A stretch of DNA of 64,000 nucleotides from Eucommia ulmoides (GCA_016647705.1 CM028330.1:35663534-35727533); one strand, 5' to 3'; positions 11,457 to 22,950 are shown, counted from the first letter of the stretch. Notes: generated by a model not told the origin, from the letters alone. Program-made: numbers and translations.

Positions 11457-12519
11457 TAATTTTGTAATTCCAGGGTACCTTGTTCAAAGCTTTCATGGGC
11501 TCCTGGATTGGGAAAGACAACACCAGGGACTTTTCTTATTTTACTGCAACCTTCTTTAGGTGTAACTCGAATTCTCCTCTAACAACCTTAGGGAGCAAAC
11601 ATATTCCACCAGTATCAATCATGGCGACCTTTTCTTCAATAAAGATCATGTTTACCCTACTTTCTGAGGGGGCATGTTCTGGTAACAGATTCTGCTGGAA
11701 ATTTGGCGTAGTGGCCTCAGCCTTCTTGGAAAATATGACGGCTCCAGTCCGAATGAACTCTCGAATCTTGTCTTTCAGCTGAAAGCATTGTTCTGTTGTA
11801 TTCCCTCTGGCCCCGGAGTGATATTCGCATAATGCATTTGAGGATGAAGCTTGACTTCTTGGTTTAGGCTATTAAAAGTGAAGGGAGTTAGCATCCCTTA
11901 TTTTAAGCAGTGTCGGAACAACTCAATAAGGGAGACTAGGAGATTCATCAACTCTTCATCTTTGTTCTAGAAACGTCCCTCTTCATCTTTGGATCTCAGG
12001 CTTGGGGGTGTTATGTATGATTCGGGGCAAGAGATTTGGGTTTGGTTGGTATGAGGAATTTGGTAGTCAGGGGCCTAATATCGGGGGTAGTTTTATGAAT
12101 AGTTTTGTGGAGGATAACTTTGGTGAAATGAAGGCGTGTTTTGGTAGGCAATCGGAGAACGGGGTAATATGGACGGTTTGGATAAGATTATGATCGGTTA
12201 TGGAGATAGTTTTGGTTTTGACGGTTTTGGTAGGGATAGTTACGCGGTTTTGATTAGGGTAGTTTTTGGTAGGGGAAAACTAAGGGTTGTTTCGGCGAGA
12301 GGCTTACTAGGGGTCCATAACGATAGCCACTTGACTTTCTTTTCTTTTCGGTGGAGCTTACTTCTTCACGGAGTCAGAGGATGGTTCTTCGACCCTTCCA
12401 TTCCTTATCCCCTCTTCTACTATTTCGGCTTACATAATTGTGTCACCAAAGAAAGCTACCTCTATATTCGACAAGCTTTAAAACAATGAAGGCATCGGAA
12501 TGGCTCTGAATATTGCTAA
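11457..12519 (-). pseudogene. Element A gag C-terminal region (broken)
   Basis: Minus-strand translations give Asn-, Pro-, Tyr- and Gln-rich text such as NYPYQNRQNQNYLHN near 12230. Nearer the protease there are conserved-looking stretches (KDKIREFIRTGAVIF and VPWNYKIIAKTKDGEAF, about 11460-11800). Tat-type gag proteins have such low-complexity tails ahead of protease. Stops and shifts break the frame. The plus-strand frames at 12002-12489 are considered artefacts of the biased composition. Confidence 0.55.
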
Positions 12520-12801
12520 CTAAGCTTCTTCACTTAATCTAGGAACAATTTTGGCGGCCTCCTCCTTCCACCAGGCAGTATATCTCCGGAAGTTTTCATC
12601 TTTTCTTTTTAATATTTGATACAGGGCACTGCGATCTGGTGCGGAATATTTGTTATACACATACTGCTCACAGAAGGCTTCTACTAGGTCTTCTAAAGTT
12701 TTAATCTGTGTCAAGTCTAACGTCATGTACCAGCAAAAATTTCTTGTACAGCTACATTCCCACCGACTTGCAATAAAAACTATGCGGTTGTGAGCCAACA
12801 C
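12520..12801 (-). pseudogene. Element A gag core (retrotransposon gag domain), truncated
   Basis: The open minus-strand frame contains WYMTLDLTQIKTLEDLVEAF, APDRSALYQILKRKDENFR and EEAAKIVPRLSEE, the hallmarks of the plant retrotransposon gag (capsid) domain. The upstream part is garbled by frameshift and is cut off near 12801, where unrelated LTR-like sequence begins. Family role: forms the particle that packages element RNA. Confidence 0.85.
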
Positions 12802-13494
12802 TTAGTATAATTTTTTAACCTCTTTACTACATGCATTTAATCAATTCCCAAATAAAACACATAAATATATTTTTCACATAAATTACACATAATAATCCTA
12901 AATATTTCATGAAAATTAACAACTAAAAATTACCAAAAACTTTCGCATGACGCACATAATCAAGAGAGAGATCAAATACAAATATTAAAAGAATCAACAA
13001 TTCTACCTCAAATCCAAAATTCCAAAATTATAATCGTTATCAGAATTTCATATGCTCTTCATTTCTTCCTCCTTTTAATCCCAAACAAGACACACTTTCA
13101 TTATGAGTGGTGCCACTACTATCCCCCACTCTCTTTCTCTTTCCATTTCTATAATTCTTTGTGAAGTTCAATCCTTATCATCATTTGTCTTATATATATA
13201 TAAGAATATGGTAAAAGCATGAGTCAACTAATCTTTACACGTGGTGGCTCAAATTTCTCACAAATAGTAACTTTTAAAATAATTATATAAACCCCCCTAT
13301 GATGCATGTACTATTATTATTGACCAAACTAATTACAAAAATACCCCTATAATTCATATAATATTATTATTAAACCCTAAATTTATCAAATATTCATTTA
13401 CATCATAAATTTTCTTAATATACAAAACAAACCCAAAAATATTAAACTTTTATAAAGTAATATTTTCAAAATTACAAATTTTCAGGGTATTACA
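12802..13494 (-). mobile_element. LTR fragment (chromovirus-like) inserted in element A gag
   Basis: This AT-rich block separates the two gag pieces. Read on the minus strand it starts TGTAATACCCTGAAAATTT, a start typical of Tekay/Del-type chromovirus LTRs. It contains a clear promoter-like TTATATATATATAAG at about 13188-13204. No internal retroelement sequence follows, so it is a solo or truncated LTR. The end near 12802 lacks a clean CA terminus and no exact target-site duplication was found, so the boundaries are approximate. Confidence 0.55.
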
Positions 13495-13800
13495 AGCTAG
13501 GTCGCCTGGCGAGGCATGGAGTAAAGGTCCCTAAGAAGGATATGGAGGCATACCATAAAAGTAGGGGAGACGACTCGGTTAAGTAGGAACTAACATATGA
13601 AGCCCGTAGTATCTGGGCAGGGGATAGTTTGGAGCAATAGGATTTTGACTTAGTGAATGTTTTGTTCCCGAGCTGGGAAAAAGATTGTCATTTGGATTCT
13701 CGGTGCTAGACGGAACTGCAGCAGTCCCGAAGGGCAGATAGGCAATCATCTCTTGGAATTGCTGAGAGAGATCACCGACCATTTCTCTTAGTTGATTGAC
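13495..13800 (-). pseudogene. Element A gag N-terminal part
   Basis: The minus-strand frame at 13579-13782 encodes MVGDLSQQFQEMIAYLPFG followed by Pro/Asn/Ser-rich sequence. This resembles the helical start and proline-rich spacer of Tat-type gag. It continues as PPYFYGMPPYP-like text toward 13495, where the LTR fragment interrupts it. Confidence 0.55.
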
Positions 13801-14950
13801 TGACTATTGCATGTAGGCCATTTCATTGGCCCGGGAAGGTTCGGCGTTATCCTCAGAGGCCATCCTAGCAACGATTCAAGCTCAACTGTGGGTGAGGATT
13901 GGACTTTGAAGTGGGGGAATAGGGATCACCTTTCTAGAACCAATTTTCCTAGGAATCAGTTGATCATGTCAAAACTGTTAGTCTACAAGGATTAAAGGGG
14001 GCCTTAGATTCACTCAAATTCAAAACTTCCAATCCCGGTGATGGTTCTCCAAGCAAGAAAAACTAGGTGAATGAATTTTCATTGATCTCAAAGTTATTAA
14101 TTACAAACCAAACCAAAGAAAAAATTAAGACATATTACAACCATATCGAATGACTCAAAATTTACAACTCAAAATATTACAATATAAGTTGAGATAGTAA
14201 AGTACAAATTCACAAAATAGAATTACAGACTACTTTGAGATTTATGTAAATTCTTTCTCTATTTCACCGGCATTGGAAACTTTACATGCTTGAATCTTGG
14301 GCTTCTGAAAGAAATCATCCATCCAAACACAGTATATAAAGTCATCTTCCATTTCCTAGAATCAAGTGTCCTATAAAGGTTCGAACGGCACCTAGACCTA
14401 GGATTACTATATGAGACTCATGGCTTTTAACTAATACATCCTATTCAAGGCCCAGTTCCCAAATCTTCAAACCTCCAGCGTCCCAAAGGAACATCCATCT
14501 TTGGTTGGTGATCCAAGAGAGGTGAGTTTCGAAACCGGTCCCAACGTACAAACACGCACGACCTATTTCCTACTATCAACCTCTTTCCAGTCCTACAGGG
14601 TTTCAGAATTGGACCCCGCGGATGAACCGCGTAGCCCAGCTCCTACTATCGGCCCTTTTAAAGGGTTACGATGAGTATATATGTGGATGCAATGAAATTG
14701 TGCCCGTGCCTTGGAAGAGTGTACAATATAACAACAATACAAGAAATAAGAAGCAGATATATGTACAAAAATAACATGGGAAAAAGCGAACACTTATATA
14801 CATCATAAAAAGAAAAGTAAAACTCAGCACACACAAACACACATAATTACTTACAAACAAAACTGAAGAGATAACAAAATGAAACATAATATTGGGATTT
14901 AAATTTCTTGGATTTATTTGGAAATCTTAGGCTCGACCGTCAAAAATAAC
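13801..14950 (-). other. Element A 5' leader
   Basis: This 1.15-kb stretch lies between the primer binding site and gag. Frames are short and none shows a recognised domain. Ogre-type elements may carry an extra frame here, but I cannot support one. Confidence 0.5.
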
Positions 14951-14968
14951 TCCCCAGTGGTGTCACCA
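14951..14968 (-). other. Primer binding site of element A (tRNA-Arg type)
   Basis: On the minus strand, two bases inside the 5' LTR, the sequence reads TGGTGACACCACTGGGGA. This is close to the complement of the 3' end of a plant tRNA-Arg (TGGCGACTCCACTGGGGA class), the primer described for Tat/Ogre elements. Its place fixes the inner end of the 5' LTR at 14971. Confidence 0.75.
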
Positions 14969-14970
14969 AC

Positions 14971-16089
14971 TGACACACCCCGGATTTTGAAACACAAAAA
15001 TAAATAAATAAATATAAAGCATTTTTTTTTTTGAAAAAAAAAATATTAAAGATAAGAGGTTTTTAAAAGTGTTGGTTTTCGTATAAAATAAATAATTTAA
15101 GCCAATTTAAAAAAAAAAAAAAAAAAAAATGAGTCGCGCACCTAGCAATGAGTTTAAATGGTGTGCTAGGTTGCCGGATTTTTGAAAAAAAATAATTTGA
15201 AAAATGGCATAAGTAAAATTTTGACTCCAAAAACATAGTCCAATCAAAGATTCGTTTTTAAAAGGCTCAGGAGTCAGTTATACTCGGGGAATGTGTTAGG
15301 CACCCCAAGACGCCCGTCAGAAGACGATACCTTATCTAATTAAGTCCAATTAAAATTTAAATCCGAATGTTACATTTGATTTTAAAATCTCTACCTAGAT
15401 AATATTTTCTTTAAGTTAAATTTGTTTTACAATTTTTTTTATTTTGTTTTTCTTCTCATCTGTTTTTTAATAAAGAGAAAAGTTTTATTTTTCTAACGTT
15501 TGCATCTTCTTCTTTTTTGGGTTTTTTTTTCCTTTTTTTTTTTTTAGTTGGTTGTTATATATATATATATATATATATATATTTAAAGGAAAATATTTTT
15601 TTTTTGTTTATAGTTTTTTGTTTTTTTAAAGAGAAAACATTTTTGTAAAAGGTTTCTTTTTTTTTTCTTCTTTTTCTTCAAAAAAAAAAATTGTTTTCTT
15701 TTCATCATTTTTTTTAAAGAAAAAACCATTTTTTGAAATATAATTTTTTTAAAATAACTAGGAAGCATTTTTTTGTTTTTCAATTTTTGCTTTTTTTTTC
15801 CTTTTTTTAATATTTTTTTTAAATATGGAGAACATTTTTTTTTTTGAATTTTCATGAACAAAAATGCAAAAATAATTTTTTGTTTTGTTTTCATTTTTGA
15901 AATATTCCCCCGGCATGGTCGCTTATAAAATATCGATGATCTAATAAGAGCGACCCCCGGGGGGTTTAATATCTCGAGGTTTAAATTTGGATTATTTTGA
16001 TAAAAGAAAGGATCATGGAGGCCAAAATGTATTTTTTGAAAAACTCTTTTTGTTTGTTTTGTTTTTTGTTTTTTTTAATAAATTTTCTA

Positions 16090-16144
<55 letters not shown>

Positions 16145-16900
16145 ATAGGCGGGTTGATTTGATTTAAAAAATATTATAAATCACATTTTCAAAAAAATTC
16201 AATCTTTAAAAAAGACCATTTTTAAATGAAAAATAATTTGGAATGATTTTGTTTTTAGTGATTTTTCAAAAATACTCCCCTCTTAGAAAGACTATATTTT
16301 TTTATTCACAATTTTTTCTTTTTTTTTTTCTTTTTTTTTTTTTTTTACTTTTTTAATAAAAAAAATCCAAAATGATTGATTTTTAGAAAACTCATTTTTA
16401 CAACAAAAAAAAATTCAAATTTTTTACATATTTTATAATAAAACAAATATGAGATACAAATGAAAAAATTTCTTTCCATTTTATCAACTTATCCCATGCT
16501 CAAAGCCTAACTTAGAGAAGTACCCTCATAAACCCACCGTTTGAAAAATTTACACTGTTTAGAAAATCCGAAACGGTGATATGGAAAACTCTCCCTTTCT
16601 CAGATTTCAAGTTAAGATTTTTTTTCTTTATTATATTTCTTTTTTTTTTACGATTTTCATTTTTTTTTTTTTTTGGATTTTGGTTTTTTTGTTTTTTTCT
16701 TGTTTTTTTTTTTTTTTTTTTTGGAACAATAAAGATCAATTCATTTTTTCATTTTTGGATGTGAGAAAGTAAATATTTACAACAACATAATAACAGTAAA
16801 TAAAATGCATAAAATAAAATTGCATAAATAAAAGCCCGGAAAGGCGCAGAATATGAAAACAAAACACGACAAGGCCCAAAACAAAAAAATAAATACAACC

Positions 16901-16940
<40 letters not shown>

Positions 16941-18742
16941 GAAAGGCACAGAATAAGTACAACAAAATAAAAGCGTGGAAAGGCGCAGAATAGAAAATAA
17001 AATAACAAAATAAAAGCAAGGAAAGACGCAGAACAAGAAAATAAATACAGAAACGTAAACCGATTTTTAAGTGTTCCAGAGGAACGTCCCTTTAAGTTTT
17101 GTCCAATTTTAGGTCCATCATTTCAAGCGGTTTAAACAAAAAATAAAAATGTAGTTCGAGAGTGGGAAAAACTTACCTAGACTTGGACAGTTTCTTCTCC
17201 TTTTCCTTTTCCTCTTCTTCTTCTTCAAAACTCTTCTCTCTCTCTCCCCTTTGTTGCCCAAAAATTCTCAAAGACAAGAAACTTCTAACCATTTATATAT
17301 TCAAACATGTGTACGCGTTTAGTCACAGAAACCCTTACCATTTTTGTTTTTTTTCTTTTTTTATGGTTGAAGGAACCTAAGGAACCATTCCCCACAATTA
17401 TTCATTCTTTGATTTGAGGGGACACTAACCTTTTCTTTTTCTTTTTTTTTGCAGATGGGCGGTGCCAGACATTTATTTTTTATTTTTTTTATTTTTATTT
17501 TTTGTTTTTTTCCATAAGAAAAGGGAGAAAAGGGGCAGGGGCAGCCATGCCCCCCCTACCCTCACATGGATAGCTTTCCACGCAGGTAGCCGACGTGCGT
17601 GCACCCCCCTTTTTTATTTTAATTTTTGTCTTTTTTCTAAAATTTTCCACTCAAATAGCAGTGCGGGCATGGACGCACCCCCCTTGGTTTACACTAGCAA
17701 GACTTGAACCCTGGCCATTTAATTGAGAGGAAGAGAGTTTTTCCACCAATCTACTCTTAGAGTTTTTGCTCTATTTTACTTTTCCTTTTCTATTTTCCTT
17801 TTCTTTTTCCTTTTTTTGTATTTTAATTTCTTTTATTAGTGATTTTATTTTCCATAATTGATTATACAAAAACACAATTGGATTTTCAAAAGTTCAATCG
17901 ATCTCAAAATGGTTTCCAATTATTCACCAATTTCATGAATTTTCGAAAATACCCAAACTTTAGAGTCAAAATGAAAATTTCTTAAAACTTTCGATTTCAA
18001 TTATTTTTTGCCAAATTGAACTTTGAAAACCAGTATTGACAAAATAAAACATGAAAAAAATTTCGAGATTTATTTCAATCTGGTCATTTTAGTCTCAAAA
18101 TAATTTTTCATTTTGACCCAAAATCCTCTTTTGGCTTTCCGAAATTAGAGTTTCGATTCGAGTTTTTTAAGATTTAATTCTTTTAAAATATTTGATAAGA
18201 AAAAATTGAATCAAAATTGTTCCTTGTTAAATGACAATTTGAAGTTTCTCATAATTTCAATTTGGCCACCTAAACTTTCTAGTTCGACAAATTGTCTCAA
18301 TCAGCTTGCTCGGGGGACTAATTGGAATCATGAGACTTTCATTTAACTCGTTTGAAATTAATTGAACATGTCAAAAATTAATTTCAAAATTTGAGTCCAA
18401 ATATCAATCTTTCAAATTTTTAATTTAGTCCCAAAACTTTTTCAAAAGGAATAATTTTGATTCAAAACCCACAATTGAATAACCTTTTGACTTAATCGGA
18501 TTTTTGAGATATTAATTTAAATATTAGAGACTTAATTTTTTATTTCAAACATCCAATGAAACCAATAAGTCTTCCAATTGCAAAATTCAAGTTAGAATTA
18601 ATTCTTGAAACCTTCAAATCGACCCTCCATTTATTTGGATATTCTCAAAATTCATGAATAATTGACTCAGCAAAAAACCAACTTTTTTATTTTTATTTTT
18701 TTTAAATGTCATGCATAGGTAGGACAAAATGTGGTGTCTATA
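14971..18742 (-). repeat. 5' LTR of element A
   Basis: The low-coordinate end is TGACACACCCCGG (plus strand) and the high end is GGTGTCTATA, a decayed form of the partner's GGTGTCTACA. It is homologous to 1049-4098 throughout. Extra length comes from poly-A and poly-T runs (for example 46 A near 16095-16140) and from repeated 'aaaggcgcagaa' units at 16840-17035. The visible divergence between the two LTRs implies an old insertion. Confidence 0.82.
16095..16140. repeat. Poly-A tract of about 46 bases
   Basis: An uninterrupted A run lies inside the 5' LTR of element A. The 3' LTR has a poly-T stretch at the corresponding place. Confidence 0.9.
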
Positions 18743-19300
18743 GTAAGGAAACATTCTTGTAGACTTAGGAGAAGGGTTTGCCAGGCTGGTCCTCTTGGTC
18801 TATAGGGGCTTAATATGGTGGTTGGTCTCCTATAGCCGGTCATTGGTGAGTTCTCCATAGTCAGGTTCATTCCTGAACCTTTTCAGGTTATCTCAATTTG
18901 GTCCATGCAAAAGTATCTTCCCCTTTAGAATATCGAACTTATACTCGACTAGTGGGGAGAGGTACTTAGCTGTAGGTCCTCACACCTGATCAATGCCCTG
19001 CCCTTAGTGGATAACCTTGGTCTTTCCTCGGGTACGGACTATTGATCTTCAGAGAAGGTCTGGTTGTCACCCTCAACGCTGAGCGTCGAGATGAAGCTTG
19101 TGTAAAGTCCTTCACTATACTGAGCGTCGGGAGGCCCTTTTTAATCCCCAACTCTGTCGGGGTGCCGTTATGGAGAGTCACCCGCGATACTAAGGGTCGG
19201 GATGCCATTCACTTGGAGGGAGCACAAAGCATATTGCACAGAACACCTTCTTTATTTTGAGAAGCGAAAACCATTACACTTTGTACAAACCAGAAGTTAT
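18743..19300 (-). other. Element X sequence downstream of pol
   Basis: No domain is recognised. On the plus strand a loosely repeated phrase (CTGAGCGTCGGGAGGCC and relatives) occurs about three times at 19066-19205, suggesting an imperfect tandem repeat in the 3' untranslated part of X. The region does not resemble the retained LTR at 26760-27535, so the expected 3' LTR is not here. Confidence 0.4.
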
Positions 19301-19430
19301 TTACAAGGATGGGTCTTCCCTACAGAAGTAGCGCTTTAGATGGTCAACGTTCCACAGGTGCCTGAGCGGCACACCTTCCTCCATTTCAAGATCATAGGTT
19401 CTTGAACGCGTGATCCCGGTGACTCTATAC
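19301..19430 (-). pseudogene. Element X pol C-terminal end (integrase tail)
   Basis: The minus strand reads YRVTGITRSRTYDLEMEEG, then PLRHLWNVDHLKRYF, ending at a stop whose codon is 19301-19303. This is the end of the integrase tail of plant gypsy polyproteins (the GPYRV ... PRPWN ... LKRYY segment). One base is missing just before the YRV segment. The fragment is cut at about 19433, exactly where the left arm of the inverted repeat begins, so pol and gag leader are fused head to head there. Confidence 0.75.
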
Positions 19431-19940
19431 GACCCTCAAGACCGCGATGTTCTCATGACTAGTTCGAATGGGCATGTGCTCGAGGGCTGCCCTCCACTTC
19501 GCAACCCTGAGTTTAAGGGATAACAGAGGCCCCCCGGCAAATACCAAGATCTCCACATCCCCTGCTGCATGAATTTGTGCCAAGGGACTTGTTAGTGTCC
19601 CCCTAGTGGTCGGGCTCCTTATTGCCCAGCCAGATCCAATCTCAGAGGCCGGCATAAATGTAAAGTTGGTTCCTACTCACTTCCCCCCCCGTTACACTAC
19701 CGCCCGAGCTGCGGGCAGTTATGTACGGAATGAGCCTTGAGCAAGGAAGGCTGTAGAGCACCGCCTGGCTGACATGGAAGGCTGCAACCAAGAAGTGCAG
19801 GGAGGTCAGGTAGGATCGGGTGCTATTGTGGAGGTGAGGTCTTCTTTATGAAGGAAGTTCGGGAAGAAGTAGTGTCGAAGCACTTCACTTACCCCCAGAT
19901 GAATCCGTATGATGGACGTTAGATCCCATTGACCACCTGT

Positions 19941-20117
19941 TCATGTTCAAGTCTCATATGGACATGCAAGTGGCCTTAGTAGCTCTACGGTGTAGAGCCT
20001 TTCCCATCACCCTCACAGTTACAGGGTTGAGGCCAGCATCCATCTCTACTTTCAGGGAGCTCATGTTCAAGTCTTATATGGACATGCAAGTGGCCTTTGT
20101 AGCTCTACGGTGCAGAG
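19941..20117 (+). repeat. 120-bp in-frame tandem duplication within gag
   Basis: TCATGTTCAAGTC at 19941 recurs at 20061 with the same following text, a period of 120 bp (40 codons). The second unit is split by the insertion at 20124 and resumes at 22455. The mirrored duplication is near 25692-25868. The duplication therefore predates both the insertion and the inverted duplication. Confidence 0.85.
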
Positions 20118-20127
20118 CTTTTTTGAT

Positions 20128-20365
20128 GCTAATTCGCCTAGGCGATGGTTTTTTCGCCTAGGCAAAGTAGTACCTTTTTGTTTAAAGACCTTTCTGATGT
20201 TTGTTCGCCTAGGCAGTGGTTTCTATGCCTAGGCGAAGTTATGCCAGTGTGAAAAACATTGGGTTTTGACGTTAATCTGCCTAGGCGAATTTATGCTAGT
20301 GTAAAAACTCAACCAATTGCACTATTTTTGCCTAGGCGGTGGTTTCTCCGCCTAGGCGAAGTTAC
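20128..20365. repeat. Cluster of CGCCTAGGCG palindromes, left arm outer side
   Basis: At least seven full or near copies of the palindrome CGCCTAGGCG occur here, several in pairs about 21 bp apart (CCTAGG, about 15 bases, CCTAGG). Further copies lie at 22020-22110 in the same insertion. Mirror clusters are at 25445-25680 and 23695-23790. Confidence 0.85.
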
Positions 20366-20946
20366 GCCAGTGTGAATTTTGGCTGGATTTCTTTATGTTT
20401 TCACAACTTCTCTCTGTGCCACTTACTTCCACTTCATTCCTTAAACGGGTTTTAGCACAAAACACAACCCTAAATTTCCAAACTCCTAAATTCACTTCCG
20501 AACACGTTTCGAAGCCATGCCGGCTTCCAAAAAGAATAAATAATAAAATAAATAGTAGCAAAAATCGAGTAACTTGATACCTTGAGTTTCATTTCAAAAA
20601 AGAAAAAAAAAAAGAAAAAATTGCGCTTGAGTTACCGTCCCCAGCTGGACTTTTGTGTGGCTAAGCATTTTCACCAAAATTCCCCATAAACAAGGTATTT
20701 GGGCTCAAATGCTCTGTTGGATCAAGATCATGGCTTGAAGTCGGCTTCTCCTCTCTATCCTTATCATTTTCAATATAAGCTCAATCTTGGGATTAAGAAT
20801 TAAGAATTCCAATCTTCTTCATCGTTTCTCGCACGGCTTAATCACACTAACACAATGAAACAAAAATAAAAAAAATAAAAATAAAAATAAACGTCAGGAT
20901 TAACATTCGACCACTTAGTCGCAATATCAACTTAAAATTCACACAA

Positions 20947-20964
20947 TCCCCGGTAATGGCGCTA
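20947..20964 (-). other. tRNA-Asp-type primer binding site, left arm
   Basis: On the minus strand it reads TAGCGCCATTACCGGGGA, three mismatches from TGGCGCCGTTGCCGGGGA, the complement of the plant tRNA-Asp 3' end and the primer known for Athila-type elements. It mirrors 24845-24862. Confidence 0.7.
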
Positions 20965-22858
20965 AAAACTTGGTAGCGTATGAAATACACCGCTACTTAC
21001 ACTCGCAAGTATACGAGGTCAAAGTTTTAGAATAGTGGATCGGTTAAGATCGGGTATCGTGTCCACAGGGAAAGTGTTAATACTTGAGTACCGCAATTTA
21101 CGTAGTCTCATATTATCCTGACAATTCAATTAATATTTAAATTAAACTAATTAAAACTACTACTAAGGATTAATTCTAATTACACTAATTAACTAGAGAT
21201 CGATTTCATTCACTTAGTATCTTTTTGGATTAGTTTAGTTATCAATAATGGTTATTATCACATCCAACAATCTCGGTATCTATAACTCACTCGCTCCCTC
21301 TTCCGAGTGAAAAATGAGCGAAAACATGACTTCGCGTTAACGCCGAAGTCCCCCTCGAACGCCTTTCCGAACACATAGTCACGTGATTCTTGACCCAACC
21401 TCATGGATTGCACACAATCCAACTCTCTCCCGGGTTATTGGATCATCACGTTGTGTTTATCTCTAGTCCGAATCTGGGGTTATCTCTCCCGAGTGTCAAA
21501 TCCCATATTCTCGGTTTATCGTAATAAGCATAATAAACGTGAAATAACGGTAAACACAATTGGAATTGGATAACAAACCATCAAAATAACTTATATTCAA
21601 CCAAAGAGATATTTACATGAATTATATCTAACCCTAACTAATATCTAACTAAACTAACATGATCTTAGCCATTACAATATTAAATCAAGAGGATATAATC
21701 ATCATCAATAAAAACATTAAGTACAAATATGGAAACAAGGAAAGAAAAATCAAATCTCAAAGTGGAGTAGTCCGCTTTCGCCAAAAAACGATCCTCCCGA
21801 GCTTCTTCTTCTCCATTGATGATCTTCCTCTTTTAGCTCTTCAAGATTTAGCCAAGATAACTTCCTAAACCTAATCTAATCTACTCCTAAATTATCTAAT
21901 TCTATCTATGGTGAAAGGGGGTCTCAAAACATCCAAGCATCCTAAGGGAAGTGGGAGAAATGATATAAATAGACAAAAGGGTTCAAAATATCTCAGAAAA
22001 TATCTTTGTGCTGCCGGATTTTTGCCTAGGCAAAGGAATTTCCACCTAGGCGAAGTTAAGTCGGTTAACTTTCTGCCGCTACTTCGCCTAGGCGAAGTTA
22101 TTTTCGCCTAGGCCGTGACACACTTTCTTGTTTTGGCTGTAACGTCTTCGTCCGAGCTCCAATTGAGGTGATTTAAAAACCTATGGAAAGCTAAGAGAGA
22201 GATATAAAACTTCCACGTTTTGAGTTGTTCCAAAATAGGATTGAATAGTAGTCAAGAATAGGCTTGAAGTTACAGTACTTGCACCGGTTTTGCACATTTT
22301 TACCCCTTTTCCACCGTTTTCGCTCGTTTGCCTCTTGTTTGCGTCCCTACACCTGAATTATATTAAAAAAAAACAAAAAAAAATTAAATATAAATAAAAC
22401 ACTCTAAAACTACTAAATACAGTTTAGAAGTAGATAGGTATTTTACATCTATCACTTTCCTATCACCCATACAGTTACAGGGTCTGAGGCCAGCATCCAT
22501 CTCCACTTTCAGGGAGCTCTAGAAATTGTTCCTAGCTTGTTTTAGTCACTCCCGACGGAGGCCGAAGACTGTGGCTCATATCCTCAATCTTCGGCTAAAG
22601 CCCACCGAATCTTTGGGAGACTACGTTGGACGCTTCAACCAAGAAGCGAATACATGCGATGACCTATCTGAGAGTGTAGCACTGAATGCCTTTGTTGACG
22701 GGCTCTGGCATCAGAGGTTGTCCTATGACTTTTGCTCCAACCCTGCTCCCACTCTCGATTAAGCTCTGGATCGTGGGACTAGATTTTATGGTGCTGACCT
22801 CTTTGCTACAACTAGGAAAGAGAGAGAATGAGTAAACAAGCCGAGGGTCTTCTCTACC

Positions 22859-22950
22859 GCGACGAGGAAGCCACCACCAAGGCAGTAAGAATGCAGAGGA
22901 TGCTTAAAATGTGAGCAATCCCTCGGTCTAGGTAGAAATTCCACCGCCTA
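22859..22950. other. 92-bp unpaired spacer of the inverted repeat
   Basis: The first part continues X gag beyond the left arm (an RKPPPRQ-like tail, then a possible zinc-knuckle start CLKC). The second part contains TAGGTAGAAATTCCACC and another CCTAGG motif. This would be the loop of a hairpin formed by the two arms. Confidence 0.85.

Larger units (their letters stand above)
1049..18742 (-). mobile_element. Element A: Ty3/gypsy LTR retrotransposon of the Tat/Ogre type, decayed
   Basis: Two long related LTRs (about 1049-4098 and 14971-18742) flank an internal region read on the minus strand. In element order it has a primer binding site (14951-14968), gag, a protease reading frame with DNGSALN, RT with YVDD, RNase H, a second RNase H-like segment, integrase, a long 3' untranslated region with a tandem array, and a polypurine tract next to the LTR. 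The protease, the aRNH-like segment, the NGAVEVTN integrase segment and the tRNA-Arg-type primer site all match the Tat/Ogre lineage. Many stops and frameshifts, plus visibly diverged LTRs, mean it is an old, non-coding copy. Exact outer ends and the target-site duplication are unresolved. Confidence 0.88.
20124..22454 (-). mobile_element. Athila-like insertion in gag, left-arm copy
   Basis: On the minus strand it begins TGATAGATGTAAAATACC at 22454 and ends GAATTAGCATCA at 20124. The flanks CTTTC (22455-22459) and TTTTT (20119-20123) are a plausible mutated 5-bp target duplication. About 1.48 kb in from the start lies a tRNA-Asp-type primer site (20947-20964). So the first part is LTR-like and the remaining 0.82 kb is internal sequence with no recognised coding domain. 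No second LTR is present. The AvrII-core palindrome CGCCTAGGCG recurs at both ends. It mirrors 23355-25685. Confidence 0.65.
19434..22858 (+). repeat. Left arm of the 6.9-kb inverted repeat
   Basis: Position p in this arm pairs with 45809 minus p in the right arm. The pairing holds at the outer end (CCTCAAG at 19434), the Athila-like primer site, the gag frames and the inner end (CTTCTCTACC at 22858). Only scattered substitutions and two compensating 1-bp homopolymer length differences were seen by eye. Contents: X gag leader and gag on the plus strand, interrupted by a 2331-bp insertion. Confidence 0.95.
19620..22858 (+). pseudogene. Element X gag, left-arm copy (interrupted)
   Basis: Plus-strand fragments encode FKSHMDMQVALVALRCRAF (19943 onward) and, after the insertion, FLACFSHSRRRPKTVAHIL, ESLGDYVGRFNQEANTCDD and ALNAFVDGL (22526-22762). 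Together these form a retrotransposon gag domain. A 120-bp (40-codon) segment is duplicated in tandem (19941-20060, then 20061 onward), and the second copy holds the Athila-like insertion. Stops and shifts prevent translation. It is the mirror of the copy at 22951-26633. Confidence 0.85.

Noticed and set aside
10306..11467. Several plus-strand open frames
   Set aside because: They lie antisense to the conserved protease frame of element A and have no recognisable domain.
12002..12489. Gly/Phe-rich plus-strand frames
   Set aside because: Antisense to the Asn/Gln/Pro-rich gag tail of element A; the composition follows from that.
16512..17036. Lys-rich and Phe-rich frames on both strands
   Set aside because: They are products of long poly-A and poly-T runs in the element A LTR.
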